The notes: generated by a model from the sequence alone, not told the origin. Shown: positions 46,111 to 57,927, counted from the stretch's first letter. The stretch: DNA of 64,000 nucleotides from Macrophomina tecta (GCA_024180945.1 JAKSGN010000013.1:496001-560000), one strand, 5' to 3'. Program-made: numbers and translations.

Positions 46111-47573
46111 TGCGACTTGTGCGGGCCACGGCTGGATGTTTGGAGAGCTTGTTCCCTCGCCTAAAGATGCGGCGCGGAAAGTTTTAAGGACGGCAGCACG
46201 GCGTTGGCGGCCGGATCACGCGCGGGCTGGACTTGGACTTGCGACTGGGCGAGTGGCTGGTGGCAGGTGCAAGAGAGGCATGACGGGGGGCCACATCAAG
46301 CGACTGGAAACAGTCGACGTGGAGCCCGGGGTCACCCCTGCGACTCCAGCCCTCCGCCGACCGGATCATCGTCCATGCCCTGAGAGCACAAACCACGCGA
46401 TCGTCGCCGTGGTCGCTGCGCAAGCCTCCCTACGTGATAATGCAGCGCGAAGCTTTTGTGGATTTTTTTTTTCTGCCTGCATGCCTTGTAGCCTCACATG
46501 TTCTTGGTCCAGCCCGCGGCCACCTCGGGACGAGCCTGTCCGCCTGCTCACGCTCAGAACTATCTGCACATCTGGTGCCGTGCCTCGACGACAGTTTTTG
46601 TCTTACACGGGGAAGTGCAGGCCGTGGCAGCGCTGATCAAGTTCTGCAGTTGTTCCTGATGCTTGCTGCCTGTGCTTAGTCCAAATTGGCTCAGCGTAGG
46701 TCATATCTCGGAAAAGGGTCTCACTCGCTCGCCAGTGTCACGAGCCAACAACGCAGTGGTCGAGTCATCACCGTCTTCGAAGCCCATGCAACTGTCTACT
46801 GATGGTATTTTTACTAAAGCACAAAAGAAAGTAAATTGAGATGAGGATAAAAAGCAGTTTAAGCAGGACAGGCAGCCATCCATAGTACGTCTCCTCTCCT
46901 TCCATCACATTACCGTGTCCTTCGCAGAACCACCAAGCTTTTGTCCTCGCCAAGGAGGATTCCTTTCTCAATAACCCAGGTGCTGCGACCGGTAAGGAGA
47001 CCCGTTGCCAAAATATGTTTCCAGGAGAAAACTAAGATTTTGGTGTTGATACTATGCCATCCAGGACGTTCTCAGCGCGCTGGAAGTGGTCCCGGAATCA
47101 ACAGTCTCGGCCGCAATGGCGCAGGAAGTTGGCGCTCAGCCCGACTGTAGGTCAAGCAGGCTCGCCAACAAACTGATACAAGCGGTTGCTCGAGATTGTA
47201 CGATTTCAAAAAAAAAAAAAAAAAGAAAAGAAAAAAAACATGAGCTGGTGAGAAAACAAAATCGGGAAGTGCAAAATGAAAGACGCAGCCGAGACTGCCG
47301 ATATCATGCTGACTGTAGGTGATATGAACATCGGAAATGAAAAGGGCAACCTTGTCCATTCCAACTATGCGCGGCAGGAAGGCAAGTCAAGCTGACTATA
47401 CCAAGACGCATACGATCGGAACACAGCCGGGAAATTTTCGATGATGAAGAGCTCGACATGATAGTCGTAGAAGGTGGTTGATACATACATGTATCGATTT
47501 TCATGTGTAATATCGCGAGCGGAACTGTCTTCCCTGATTCTTGAGGTAGACACGAAGACGATGCAAAGCGAAT
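46111..47573. other. intergenic region between tandem minus-strand genes
   Basis: It contains the SEY1 promoter and the PUF 3' region. A run of about 17 A occurs at 47208-47224 with a second interrupted A run after it. A plus-strand frame at 45926-46636 only reflects the antisense of SEY1 exon 1 and its promoter. Confidence 0.55.
47208..47224. repeat. poly(A) tract, about 17 nt
   Basis: On the minus strand, the direction of the PUF gene, this is a T run about 350 bp after the stop codon. It is followed on the plus strand by GAAAAG and eight more A. Confidence 0.75.
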
Positions 47574-50288
47574 TTAGCGGTAGCCGCCGTATCCGCGGCC
47601 GTGGCTGTAGCTGCTATTACGGTTCAGCTGCATACCGGCCGGAGGGCCAGGACGCGTAGCATACGCCGGGTTGCTGCACAGCATCGCCACACGGGAGCCG
47701 TACTTGGAGCCTCGAAGTGAAACCATGTGCTTGCGAACGTGCGAGGCCACGATCTCGCGGTGCTGCGGGCTTGAGTTGGACAAGATGTACTGGATCAAGT
47801 AGTTGCCGAACTGGTCTCCCGCAATATCAACGAGAGGCATGCGTGGACGATCCGGACGACCTTCGCAGACTCTCTCAAGGTAGCGGTCAAGGAACTCGGT
47901 GCCACCAATCTTTAGACACTTCTCAATGACCTTCGATGCATACTGGTCCATGCTGTACTCAGTGGCGTAGCGGAGGATATGGTCGATGGCTCTGTTGCGG
48001 TCCTGAGGAGCTCCGTGCTCGCAAATGTGCTGAATGCACCAGTTGCCGAACTGACCGTGCGAGATGATGTCGATACTTGCCAACACCTCCTCGATGCAGG
48101 GTCGCTTGTCCTCCTCCAAACAGTTTTCGAATATGTTTTGAACAACAAGACTGCCCGTCTCGCCAAGAGCCACCTCGTGCCACATACCGCGCAGAGCCTC
48201 GTTGACATACTTCATGATTTGAGGAGGAGAGTCGCTCCAGCGCAGTTCGAACAGCTTCTGCCAGACATGGCAGGCATATCGGTGGACAACAGTCTCAGGG
48301 ATGCGGCGAAGTAATTCATGAACCATGATAGCTTTGTATTCCTCCGGGACGGCGTCAAAAGCCTTCTGGATGACATGGCAGCCGAAAGCATCCATGCTCA
48401 ACTGCAGAGTGTTGCCACGAATAGCCTGGGCGATTGCGATGACCTGCTCCTGAGTACCATGCTCAAAGCAGCGCTGAACAAGGAAATTTCCGAAGCGGTT
48501 GATCATCAGAGGGTAAGCCTGGGAAATGATCGACTCGACGATTGCGAACTTCTGCTCCGCGGTTCCAACCTTGAGCTTCTGTTGCAGGAAGATCGAGGCC
48601 TGCTGGTCATTGTTCTGGACGATTTTGTTGACAATAAGGTCCCAGTTGCAGTTTTGGCTTCGGTCCAAAAGGCGACGGTAGTTGACCGGCTCGTTGGGCG
48701 AGATATAAGTCGAGCCCGAGTGGTCACCAGGGACTCCCCAGACCGGCTTGGTATCGTTGATAACACTGAACTCGGCCGCGGTCGGCGACAGACGGCTTCC
48801 AATGGGAGCAGCCTGGTACGTGCTAGGGGCTTGGTACATGCCATTACCTTGCATGTGCGGCGGGCTGAAGCGGGGACCACCGATGGGAGCACTGTAGGCA
48901 TAGTTGCTAGGCCAGCCATTGTTACGTCCACCAAATGCGGAAGTTGGCCTGCTCGGAGGATTCGTACGGGACATTGAATAGTGTGCGCCGTCATCCATGA
49001 GCTGGGTACCGCCGCGATAGCCTCCGTCCATATGGCCAGTCATGTTGTACGACTGAGTCTGGACCGGTGCGTAACCGGGGTGCGCGCCCATACCGATTCC
49101 CAAGGCATTTCCGAAAGGTTGGCGTCCGGCAGGGTTCCAGGCGCTCATACCATAGCCGGAAGCTTGGTCCAGCGGTGCTGTGACTTGGTAAGGAAGGCCT
49201 GGCTTGAAAGCGTTGTTCCAGATGGCTTGGTTAGCAGAATGCCGGCCGCGATTAAAGTTGCGAGTCGGAAATATCTCGCTCGCCTGGACCGTTAGATCCT
49301 CTTGAGGCGGCCAAGTGTCGCTGCGGGGCAGAGGGGATGGAAACTTGGCCGCAGCGCTGAACGCATACTGCACTTTGTCTTCAGAGCTATCGCTCCGGGG
49401 CTCGAATCCCGCATCGGATTGTGGGCCGAGGGCTTGGTTGACAGTGTGGTTGGCGATATGGGTCTGGGAAAGTTCGATATCCTTGCGGGCGAGTTCTTGC
49501 TTGGTGTACTCAAGTTCCTTCTGCAAGCGAAGGAGTGCAGCAGGATCTAGCTTCTGGGCATGGTTGATGTACGCTTCGCTGGACTCGGTCGCCGGAGTGT
49601 TGGCCTTGTCAGGCGAGGCGGAGATCGAGTTATCATCGTTGGACGACGAGTCGACCTGTTACAGGGTAAGCGGTGACTCTGCGACAGCGGCAGGATGGCC
49701 ATGGTGCTGCTCAGGGCAGGCCTGACCCATCCAGTCAGTACTTACGGGCACGCTTGCCGCCATGAGGAGATCATTCTGACCGGCTCCAGTCTGGGAATCA
49801 GAGGGGAGAGCAATGTCATTTTTCTGCCTGTCAAGGATGTTCTGCTGCTCCGAAAGCTTTGCGAGAAGAGTGTTTATGGGCGAGGCCTTCCCAGAAGTAG
49901 AGTCAGGAGACGAGTCGATCTTCAGCATCTGGTAGAAAAAGTCAGCAGCAACATCAGCGGCAGTAGAGCTGTCAACGTATCCGACCTTCGATGGCTTGCG
50001 GCTGGAAGCACTGGAGGTCTGATTTCCTAACTTTGAAGTAGTCAACGGGATTGGCGATTCGGTACTGGCGAGGTTCTGGCCGTTTCTCTTGAGGCCCTGG
50101 ATCTGAGTTGGCGGCAAATCCACAGAAAGGCAGAAGAGGAGAGGGGCGGTGACGGTGGGTTGGGACTCAATGCTTACCACGCTGCCTTCAATGGTGAGAG
50201 GGGAGGAGTCTAAACCGTTCTCGTCGTTGCGAAGACCCATTGGAGAAGTAGAGGCCTTGAGGAGGGTAGGGGATTCGCCTCCTAGCAT
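47574..50288 (-). CDS. PUF (Pumilio) RNA-binding protein
   Basis: Exons on the minus strand are 50288-50178, 50102-49746 and 49655-47574, giving 849 residues. PUF proteins bind 3' UTRs and repress or relocate mRNAs. The Pumilio homology domain spans about residues 480-815. Eight repeats are recognisable by their core helices: NRFGNFLVQR, DAFGCHVIQK, HRYACHVWQK, ETGSLVVQN, GQFGNWCIQH, DQYASKVIEK, DQFGNYLIQY and SKYGSRVAML. The fourth repeat (ETGSLVVQN) lacks the usual aromatic stacking residue. The N-terminal half is Ser/Gln/Met-rich and disordered, with a short coiled segment (LLRLQKELEYTKQELARKDI), and the C-terminus ends in RGYGGYR. Intron 1 (75 nt, GTAAGC...CTCAG) has no stop and keeps frame, so its removal is a choice. 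Intron 2 has GTAAGT and ACAG. Paralogue assignment (Puf3- or Mpt5-type) is not made. Confidence 0.93.
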
Positions 50289-51014
50289 GATGCTGGCTTA
50301 TTTGACGGAAGGTGCAATCTACCGAAACGCAGCTGGCTGCAGCTGGCGGGAATGTGAAGATGGGCAGTAAACGGTTGTACCGGAAGTAAGATGCGTGGCG
50401 TCCCGCAAATGAACTCTGGTCGGCCAGCGTCAGTGAGTTGAGTCAGATCGTAGTTCGACTAAATGTAGAGAAACGGGTTGAGGAGTGCTGCGGGGCAGGG
50501 TGAGGTGAGGATGGAGGGAGGGAGGGAGGGAGGGAGGGAGGGAGGGAAAGCAAATAGCAAATGGCAGCAACGCGAGACCTTTGCGCACCGCACGCGCCTG
50601 GCCTGGCGCTGAAGTTAGCAGTGGCGGTGGTGCGGCAGCTTGCTTACCAAGGTATTCGAGCTGCGACGGGGTCAAGCAGGGGCACGGGAAGGCGCGAGGT
50701 GCGGATGCGCGAAAATACTGCAGCGCCTGCAAGGTGCAACACAGCGCGGCGGCGAAGCGGCGACGCGCTCTCAGCAGCAAGCAGTATCGAGAGGCAGTGA
50801 AGGGGGAAAGGCGGGTGATGGATGAGGGGAGTGGTGGAAGCTGGGTTGGCTGGAAGAAAGAAGAGGCGGCTTTATGGAGCTGGACCCTGGCAGCAGCAAG
50901 CTTTCACGGGACACATCTGCACTGACACATTACAGCTGCACCTGATCGGACCGTGAGATTGGGAATACCATCGGCCAATGACCCATCAGCCCAGACAGCC
51001 AGAATGTGCTGCTC
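50289..51014. other. intergenic region with PUF promoter
   Basis: The PUF promoter contains a GGGA repeat. The remainder up to 51014 is the 3' flank of the secreted hydrolase. Overlapping frames at 50560-50925 have no recognisable domain. Confidence 0.55.
50512..50548. repeat. (GGGA)n polypurine tract
   Basis: About nine GGGA/GAGG units in a row, a polypyrimidine stretch on the PUF coding strand, 224-260 bp upstream of its start codon. Such tracts are frequent in fungal promoters and can form triplex or G-rich structures. Confidence 0.85.
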
Positions 51015-53865
51015 TCAAGCAAAGAAAGACGTGCTTGCGACGTTCCACTGCTCGTCAAAGAAGCCCATGGCCACAGCACCTTCTGCGCCCTTCCACCTGC
51101 TACTCTTGTCCAACACCACGAAGTCAGGCTGGCCCACGCCTGTCATGGTTGGCACCAGTCTAGCTGCCATGGTCGCGCTCTCGGCTGTCTGTCCCCACAC
51201 AACAAGCTCCAAACTCTCCCCGCCTGCGGCCCCGGGCCGCAAGAAGATCGCCGCCACGTCCTTCTGCTCACCATAGACATACTCCTCACCCGAGGATGCC
51301 TGCACTGACAGCAATCCAGTGTCGGTCACTTGGATTGGGAATCCGCCAATAAGGCTGGCTGGGAGCTCTCTTCCCACGGCAACTGTGATGATGTTGCCGG
51401 ACCCTGGGGAACCGTCTATCACCGCGTCCGCCGAGAAGTATGTGTAGAGATTCCGGGAAATCTGCAGCGCGATGCCACCGACACCTTCGCCATACGTTTG
51501 AATCGAGAACGTCCCGTTTGACCGCAGAATTGCATCTATGGCTCCGAGTTGTTTGCCACGCCGGACGCTTTGTACATCGAAGTTTTGCTAACTGGGTCAA
51601 TGAGGCTTCATTACCCATGGGCTACTGCACTTACATCCCACATTCCGTTGGCCCAGGTGATCGACGAGGGGCCGCTGATGGTAAAAGTTGCTGCAGGTGA
51701 GGTTGTGTTCTGCTTCTTGACAACAACTATTGCTGATTGGCACTCATGCGGGCTGACGCTGAAGCTGAGAATATTCTTCGTCTGCACGGAGTAGATGCAT
51801 GTCTCTTCATCCCATGGGTCGATGGAGACTTCCATCCTCCCATAACGCCCAGGCGTTTCGAGTTGCGTTACCGTGATGCCCCCTTTGGATCCCATATCTC
51901 CTGGTGTGGCAACCACAATGCTGAAGCGCCTCAGCGTCTTGGCCACCGCTGTGCCTTCGGGTATGTGCTCGTGGTAGAAATTACGCAATGGCTCCGTCGT
52001 CATGATGCCGTCAAAGTAATGCTCAGCCCCCGGTATCTCATAATAATCGGCGTTGCCGCCCCGCTGCGACAACAGGGAATTCATTAGCCGAGAATGGAAG
52101 GTTGGCACGTTAGTATCGGCTCCACCGTGGGCTTGTAGGATGGGTATCGCTTCGCAATTCTCCGCCAGAAGCTCATGACGATAGGTGTTCAGTGCCGAAC
52201 GGAGCACCGATTGCCGGCCGGGGTCGATCGTTGGCGTCCAGAATTCATACGGAACATACCTCTCGATAGAAAGATATCCGGAAACAGGAATCGCCGCAAT
52301 TATTTTGTCGGGTCGGTGCGTCATTGCGTACCAGGTGCCTTGCCCGCCGTTCGAATGTCCACTGACAAGCCAGCGGTCTGTGTCAACGCCTGTGCCATTC
52401 CAGGAGTTATATCTGGTCCAGTCTGGGATAGCGGATACGGCGGCCTCAACATCCGGAAAGCCCCACGAATGCCAATCATCTGCGCTCCAGGCTGTCACGC
52501 CCGTCAGAAAAAGCACCCATGCACATAGATCTGGAAGAGGGTCGAGAGCATGAAAAACTCCATCCACGTCTGCCTCAAGCCCTGCCCCATGGAACTGGAG
52601 AAGAATTGGAGCAGAAGTATGGGAACCGCAGGTAGCATTCCGCGAAGGTGGACGCAGCATTGCGTAGGAAACAATCCCACCAGGATGCAGAAACGTAATC
52701 TTGTGCGATTCATAGGTAGATCGTTTGACGACTGGCTGCACACTAACCGCTCTGGCTGGTGATTCAGCCCCTTCATACGTATACAACACCTCTAGGCGCA
52801 ATTCAGATATGTCCGGGTTCCTGAGGTAAAGCTTGAATGCTATTGGCTTTGTCTGGCCTGGCGCCACCTCCAAGCTTGAGGAGCTGGCAGAAGCGGATGT
52901 CCAATCACTCTGGTATGTTGTCAGTACTCTTCTATCAAGATGGGACACTTAGTACGAATAAAGAGTCACTTGCAAAGGACATACACTATTCTCAGGCACG
53001 ACACCTTGGACGGAGATAACATGAGTTCCAGTGTTACGTACGGCTACAGAGCCATACTCGCTGGAGAATCTTCCGTCTATGATGTCGGGAATCTTGATGC
53101 GTTCTTCTGTAATTTCCAATGGGCTATTGCAAAGCCTAAGTGCAATATCAGCTGTGATCTGAGGATCGCCTTCGGTAATGCCACCGAATGAGCGGACATC
53201 GCGAACAAGCCTCAGATCAAGGCGGTGAGCTCCTGGCTCAAGGTGCAGCACAGGTGGAGCTTTACGATAAGAATAGAAGTCGCCTCCGAAATACGGTATA
53301 CCATCGACCTCGAACTCGAGAAGCCAATCTGTGTAGAGAATAACTGTCTGAGCCGTCTCAGCAGTCACTACAATTTCGCCACGAGCCCAGGCTTGGAACT
53401 GCAGGGCAGACCATCCGTAGACATTCTGTAAGAATTGCCAATCAACGTCTGAGAAAGCGACAGCTAAGGATGCATTTGCTCCTGTAGCGCTACTCTCCAT
53501 GTTGGTAGCATTAAAAGTGGACCATCTTGCGGAGGCATTGGCGGGGAGAGAGCTTTTGAAGGTTGCGGACTCATCGAAGTCTAAGCCACGGAAGCCGCCG
53601 AAATACTCGAGTGGGTCAGCTCCCCACGGTGCCTCTGTGCCGGATTAGCAACGGTGTGCTTGCGGAACTTGGAGAGTTCCAAAGACATGCCTCGAGTTCC
53701 AATCTGGAAGGGCCCAAGCACTTCCCAGACGGGAGAGAAATGGACAGTCGCAGACTCAATAGACGCCGCCTTGGCGAAGATGTTCTTCATTGGCAGCATA
53801 AAGCTATCCATGAGGCGAGTCGCCTGGACTGTGCTTGCCAAGACCAACAGTACATTTGCGAGCAT
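51015..53865 (-). CDS. secreted alpha/beta-hydrolase (S9/esterase-like)
   Basis: Exons on the minus strand are 53865-53691, 53634-52985, 52909-51635 and 51587-51015, giving 890 residues. The N-terminus MLANVLLVLASTVQA is a signal peptide. A long N-terminal region (to about 340) is beta-rich and includes WGADPLEYFGGF. The catalytic alpha/beta-hydrolase core follows: oxyanion region FHGAGLEADVDGV, nucleophile Ser near 461 in SGHSNGGQG, acid Asp near 540 in HGGADTNVP and His near 572 in GAEHYFDG. A C-terminal beta domain ends WNVASTSFFA. Eight or more N-glycosylation sequons fit secretion. Intron 1 (56 nt) must be GC-AG (GAG|GCATGT...CACAG, branch GCTAAT) to give IGTREAPWGADPLE; introns 2-3 have GTATGT and GTAAGT. 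Peptidase versus esterase activity cannot be told from sequence. Confidence 0.85.
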
Positions 53866-54416
53866 TGGGCCAAGGTTCTCTGTTGCGCCACGAGAGACGA
53901 AGATGCGGAGATAAGAGAACTGGCGGGCGGCATGACGGCGATGGCTGGTGGTATTGAGGTGAGGTGGAGTTGGAGGGGAGTTTCCTTTCGGGGACTAGTG
54001 GCGATTGCATGGCACTGCCGTGCATAACGATCCCTGACAGAGGCCGCGCGTGCATAACTTGGGGCTCATCCATTCAACGTCCAAACTCGATCCCAGCGCC
54101 GGCCCACCTGGTCTAAGAGCGCAACATTCGCCCGGACGTCTGCAGAGCCTCAGGCCCAACGTGGATACAACAGTGCGCCCGCACCGCTCCCGCACCGCGT
54201 CGACCCTCCTTGTGTCTTTTCTGAGAGCGTTACGTTCGCTGTCCTCTACGTAACACTAGATCACCGAACGACATACGTTGCCATCGCGCCTCGCCCGCCC
54301 TCCGGTATATTGCGCCATTGCCTCTCGCCCGCCCGCCTGCGCCGCCGTCTTACCTCCTCCGTTGACTTCTCCCATGGCTTGAGCCACTGTATACGATCCC
54401 GCAGCGACCCGGCCTT
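53866..54416. promoter_or_regulatory. divergent promoter region, hydrolase and SLY41-like gene
   Basis: A 551-bp gap between divergent start codons. It is C/T-rich near the plus-strand gene (TGCCTCTCGCCCGCCCGCC type), as in many fungal leaders. No specific factor site is recognised. Confidence 0.5.
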
Positions 54417-56114
54417 ATGGCAAGCAACTCATATCCCCCGAACGAGGCGCGTTCCTCGGCCTCGGCCTCACCGAGTACCTTTAAGTTCCCAGCTTTCCAG
54501 CCAGACGTGCTGCCTCCGCACCAAGAGACGACTATCGATATTGGGATACCAGTCCGTTCGCCCAGCCCGCTGAAGAACGGCGAAAATGGTTTCCCACCCG
54601 GCGACCGCTGGTACCCGCGCAAAGAGAAGACAGCTCGTTGGGGTAATGGCAGTGCTGTCGGAGGAACAAGACACGGACGTCAGAAGAGCTTGAGCGAAGC
54701 CATTAGGACTATCAAGGGGCGGAGGGCGAGCATCAGCCAAAACGCGCATGAAATTGCGGATGCGCTGAAAGCTCCCATCTCAGCCAAGCTCATTGTATGT
54801 TGTTTGTGTAAGAATGATATCACGCTGTTAACCTGCTGACGATTTCAGGTCCTCTGCAGCATATGGTACACAACCTCTATCTTGTCAAACACGTCCTCGA
54901 AAGCAATCCTCACCGCTTTTCCGAAACCTGTCACGCTCACACTCATACAATTTGGCTTCGTGTCCACATGGTGCATTGTCTTAGCATGGCTGGCCAAAAT
55001 CTTTCCGCGTCTGAAGGTCATCATCCCGGCTCTAAAACACGGCATCAGGCCTCCGAGTAAGGACTTAATACTCACCACCATGCCCTTGACCTTATTCCAA
55101 ATTGGTGGCCATATCCTTAGCTCCGATGCTATGTCCCGAATTCCGGTCTCCCTGGTCCATACCATTAAAGGGCTCTCGCCTCTGTTCACCGTCCTGGCCT
55201 ACAGATTTTACTTCAATATTCGCTACTCGAACACCACGTATCTGTCGCTTATTCCTCTGACGCTGGGCGTGGTCATGGCTTGTTCCGCGAACTTCTCCGG
55301 GAACCTGATCGGGCTCATCTGCGCGTTCGGCAGTGCCCTACTATTTGTGACTCAAAATATTGTTTCGAAGAAGCTTTTCAATGAGGCGGAACAGGCGGAG
55401 CAAGACAATCAGCCGATTAAAAGGAGGAAGCCCGACAAGTTGAATCTACTCTGTTATTCTGCCGGTCTGGCCTTCATTTTTACAGCTCCCATTTGGTTCT
55501 TTTCCGAAGGCATCGACATTCTCGGAGACTTTCTGTACGACGCGTCCATCGACCTCAACGTCAAGCCAGGCTCTCTGGACCACGGCCCGTTGGTCCTGGA
55601 ATATATCTTCAACGGGACTTTTCATTTCGGGCAGAATTTGGTTGCCTTCGTCCTCCTTTCCATGGTCTCCCCTGTAACTTACTCAGTCGCGAGCTTGATC
55701 AAGCGTGTTTTTGTAATTGTTTTCGCCATCATCTGGTTCGGCAAGCCAGTCACTCAAGTACAGGCGGTCGGCTTTGCACTAACTTTCTTGGGACTCTATC
55801 TGTACGACCGCACGCGGGACAACAAAGCCGACCAAAAAGCCAAGATGCTGCACTCGGCCAAACAGGAATCGCTGCTCCCAATCTCCCTGGAGAAGATGAG
55901 TGACCGGAATACGAGCAACACTCCTGTGCAGCAGAGTTCATACTCGAACGGCTACGTCAACGGATTCAACCGCGATGAGAAGAAGAGTGACGATGTAGGC
56001 CCGGGCAGACCCAGGAGGGAAAGCGGTGTGGGTTGGTTGCCGCCGGGAACAAGGCAGGAGGATACCTGGAGGCCCGGCGATGCGTCGCATGCGCACGGGG
56101 TGCGTGTTTCCTAA
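54417..56114 (+). CDS. triose-phosphate-transporter family, SLY41-like
   Basis: Exons are 54417-54794 and 54849-56114, giving 547 residues. The 54-nt intron (GTATGT, branch CTGAC, TTTCAG) is in phase 0; the junction reads SAKLI-VLCSIWYTTS. The protein belongs to the drug/metabolite transporter superfamily, TPT/EamA branch. About ten hydrophobic helices are visible from residue 125 to about 455, including TLTLIQFGFVSTWCIVLAWL, VSLVHTIKGLSPLFTVLAY and SPVTYSVASLIKRVFVIVFA. The KGLSPLFTVL and the S-x4-SLIKRVFVIV segments are typical of the family. The closest recognised relative is yeast SLY41, a Golgi/ER protein that suppresses loss of YPT1. The N-terminal 120 residues are hydrophilic with an RRASISQNA phosphosite-like motif, and the C-terminal 90 are hydrophilic too. 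The substrate is not predictable. Confidence 0.88.
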
Positions 56115-56793
56115 AATCTTGTCTACCTAGACGTGACCATGAGTGTCTGAGGGCGTTGGGGCCGGGGTCCCTTGTAAAGTCATGTATGCTGATCACAATG
56201 AAGCGGTACGAATTTCTTATTAGAGATTTGAGGAATGTGCAAACCGCCGTCCCCAATACTTAATTCACTATATCTATTTTTTTTTTTTTTTTTTGGCTCA
56301 GCGCTTACTGTTTTCGCTCGTTCCTTTGTGTCTGCGGATGGTGAAATGAGACCGCAGTTTCAGTCGGCCATACAGGCCCGATATGCCGGTCTACCTCCCG
56401 CTCGGATGAACAGAACCATCTCCATCTGCCTCATTAACTTTGGCCATGAACGAGACGAAGGTAGGAAAATCCTCTTTCCTGGAGGAATGACGCAACGTAT
56501 CAAACCATGCAGATAAGACCACGTACGGTTCATACACCTGCCGCGCGAAAAGATAAGGAGATCCGAGAGTTTAAATGTAGTAAAAGATGCACAAAGAAGC
56601 CAAGAATCAAAGGTCAGAGATGAGCGTTGTCAGTCATTCTGGACACATGCATGCGAATAGCTAATACAGCGCTTGTAAAAAAGAGCACGTGGTATTGCTT
56701 TTGTGCAGCTAATGGGGCTCGAGCTTCTTCGCAAAGCAGACGTACCTCACACATGCTCCTAGTCCTGACGGCCTACGATGTATAATTCCAGAG
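56115..56793. other. intergenic region between convergent genes
   Basis: The 3' flanks of the SLY41-like gene (plus) and the RTA1-like gene (minus). A run of about 18 T at 56277-56294 is the only marked feature. Confidence 0.6.
56277..56294. repeat. poly(T) tract, about 18 nt
   Basis: Uninterrupted T run about 160 bp after the stop of the SLY41-like gene, in the sense direction of that gene. It may be part of a downstream terminator-like T-rich element. Confidence 0.8.
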
Positions 56794-57927
56794 TCAAACA
56801 GCATTTTCAACACTCCTCTTTGACACCTCCGTCTCGGCGCCAGGAGTCTTATCTATTCCCTTACTCTCCTCCTTCCCCCGCCTTCCGTTCGCCCTAGCAA
56901 TCGCGCCGTCCCGGCCGTAGACATGGAACGGGTCGAGCGCGCCCTTCCACCATGCTCTCTTGTTCCTCTCCCTCTCAGCCTCAATCGCGGCGATCTCCTC
57001 GTCACTCATTTCCCAGAACCTGGTCCGCTTGTCGTGGCCGCGGACGAGGCCGACAAGGTCGAACGGGTCGAAGAAGGTGACAGCCCAATTCCTCTTATCG
57101 CCCCAGCCCAGGCCGCGGCGCTCTGTTACGCCGTCCTGGCTAAGGTATACCTTGTTGGAGCGTGGCAGACGGCCGCCGGGGTGCCAGACGTTGAGGACAA
57201 GGGTGGTGAGAAACATGAGGAAGGCCTCGAAGATGTAGAAGTAGTGCTCGTGGGTGTAGAGCGTGCCCGTGTAGCCTTGGAAGTACTCGACGATGCGGAA
57301 AATGCAGCGGATGGCGACGGCGGCGGAGGTTGTGTAGAGAACCAGGAGGACGGTGCGGAGTTTGCGGGTAAGCACGTTGGCGCGCAGCGCGCGGGTGTGA
57401 AAATGCATGGTTAGGGCGATGAGGAACAGGAAGATAATGGCTTGGGTTATGAGGGAGGCTTTGACCATGATGTCGCCGACTTGGCGTTCGGTGGCGGCTA
57501 GGGAGGTGTTGGCTACGCGAAGGGCGCCATTAACAACGAGGATCTCGATGATGAAGTCGAGGCCAACGAAGGTAGATAGGACACGGCCCGGGTGCATGGG
57601 TGCGAGATAGGGGACGTAGAAGAGCACGGGCGAGAGAACAAGATAGTTGCTCGCGGCATAGACGGGTGGACCGCTCATGACCAACACGGTCGAGGCGATG
57701 AGGAAGCTTAAATCATCGATGTAGTAGGCACCTGCGAGGCGCATTGCGAAGCCAGCACTCATGATGAGAGCAGCCCAGGGGAGGAACAAGGTGGCCCGCC
57801 ATGACTTGTAGCGAACATTCTGATAGAGGTGGACAATGCCGGAAAGGAGGAAGAGAATCATGAAGATGATGGGCGTGACCTTAGCTGGGGCATAAAACCA
57901 CACGCTCCCCTCCACATACGTGCTCAT
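56794..57927 (-). CDS. RTA1-like seven-helix membrane protein
   Basis: A single exon of 377 residues. It matches the fungal RTA1/RSB1 (lipid-translocating exporter) family. About seven membrane segments run from residue 15 to 265: VTPIIFMILFLLSGIVHLYQ, LFLPWAALIMSAGFAMRLAG, FLIASTVLVMSGPPVYAASN, and onward to YIFEAFLMFLTTLVLNVWHP. Family motifs are AASNYLVLSPVLFY, the IRCIFRIVEYFQG segment in the sixth helix, and GY..TLYTHEHYFYIFEAF. The C-terminal 110 residues are basic and hydrophilic (GHDKRTRFWEMSDEEIAAIE), longer than the usual 30-50, and end in TEVSKRSVENAV. In yeast relatives export sphingoid bases or confer 7-aminocholesterol resistance; the substrate here is unknown. The start is the first ATG before the first helix. 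Confidence 0.9.
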   Translation of the reverse strand: MSTYVEGSVWFYAPAKVTPIIFMILFLLSGIVHLYQNVRYKSWRATLFLPWAALIMSAGFAMRLAGAYYIDDLSFLIASTVLVMSGPPVYAASNYLVLSPVLFYVPYLAPMHPGRVLSTFVGLDFIIEILVVNGALRVANTSLAATERQVGDIMVKASLITQAIIFLFLIALTMHFHTRALRANVLTRKLRTVLLVLYTTSAAVAIRCIFRIVEYFQGYTGTLYTHEHYFYIFEAFLMFLTTLVLNVWHPGGRLPRSNKVYLSQDGVTERRGLGWGDKRNWAVTFFDPFDLVGLVRGHDKRTRFWEMSDEEIAAIEAERERNKRAWWKGALDPFHVYGRDGAIARANGRRGKEESKGIDKTPGAETEVSKRSVENAV

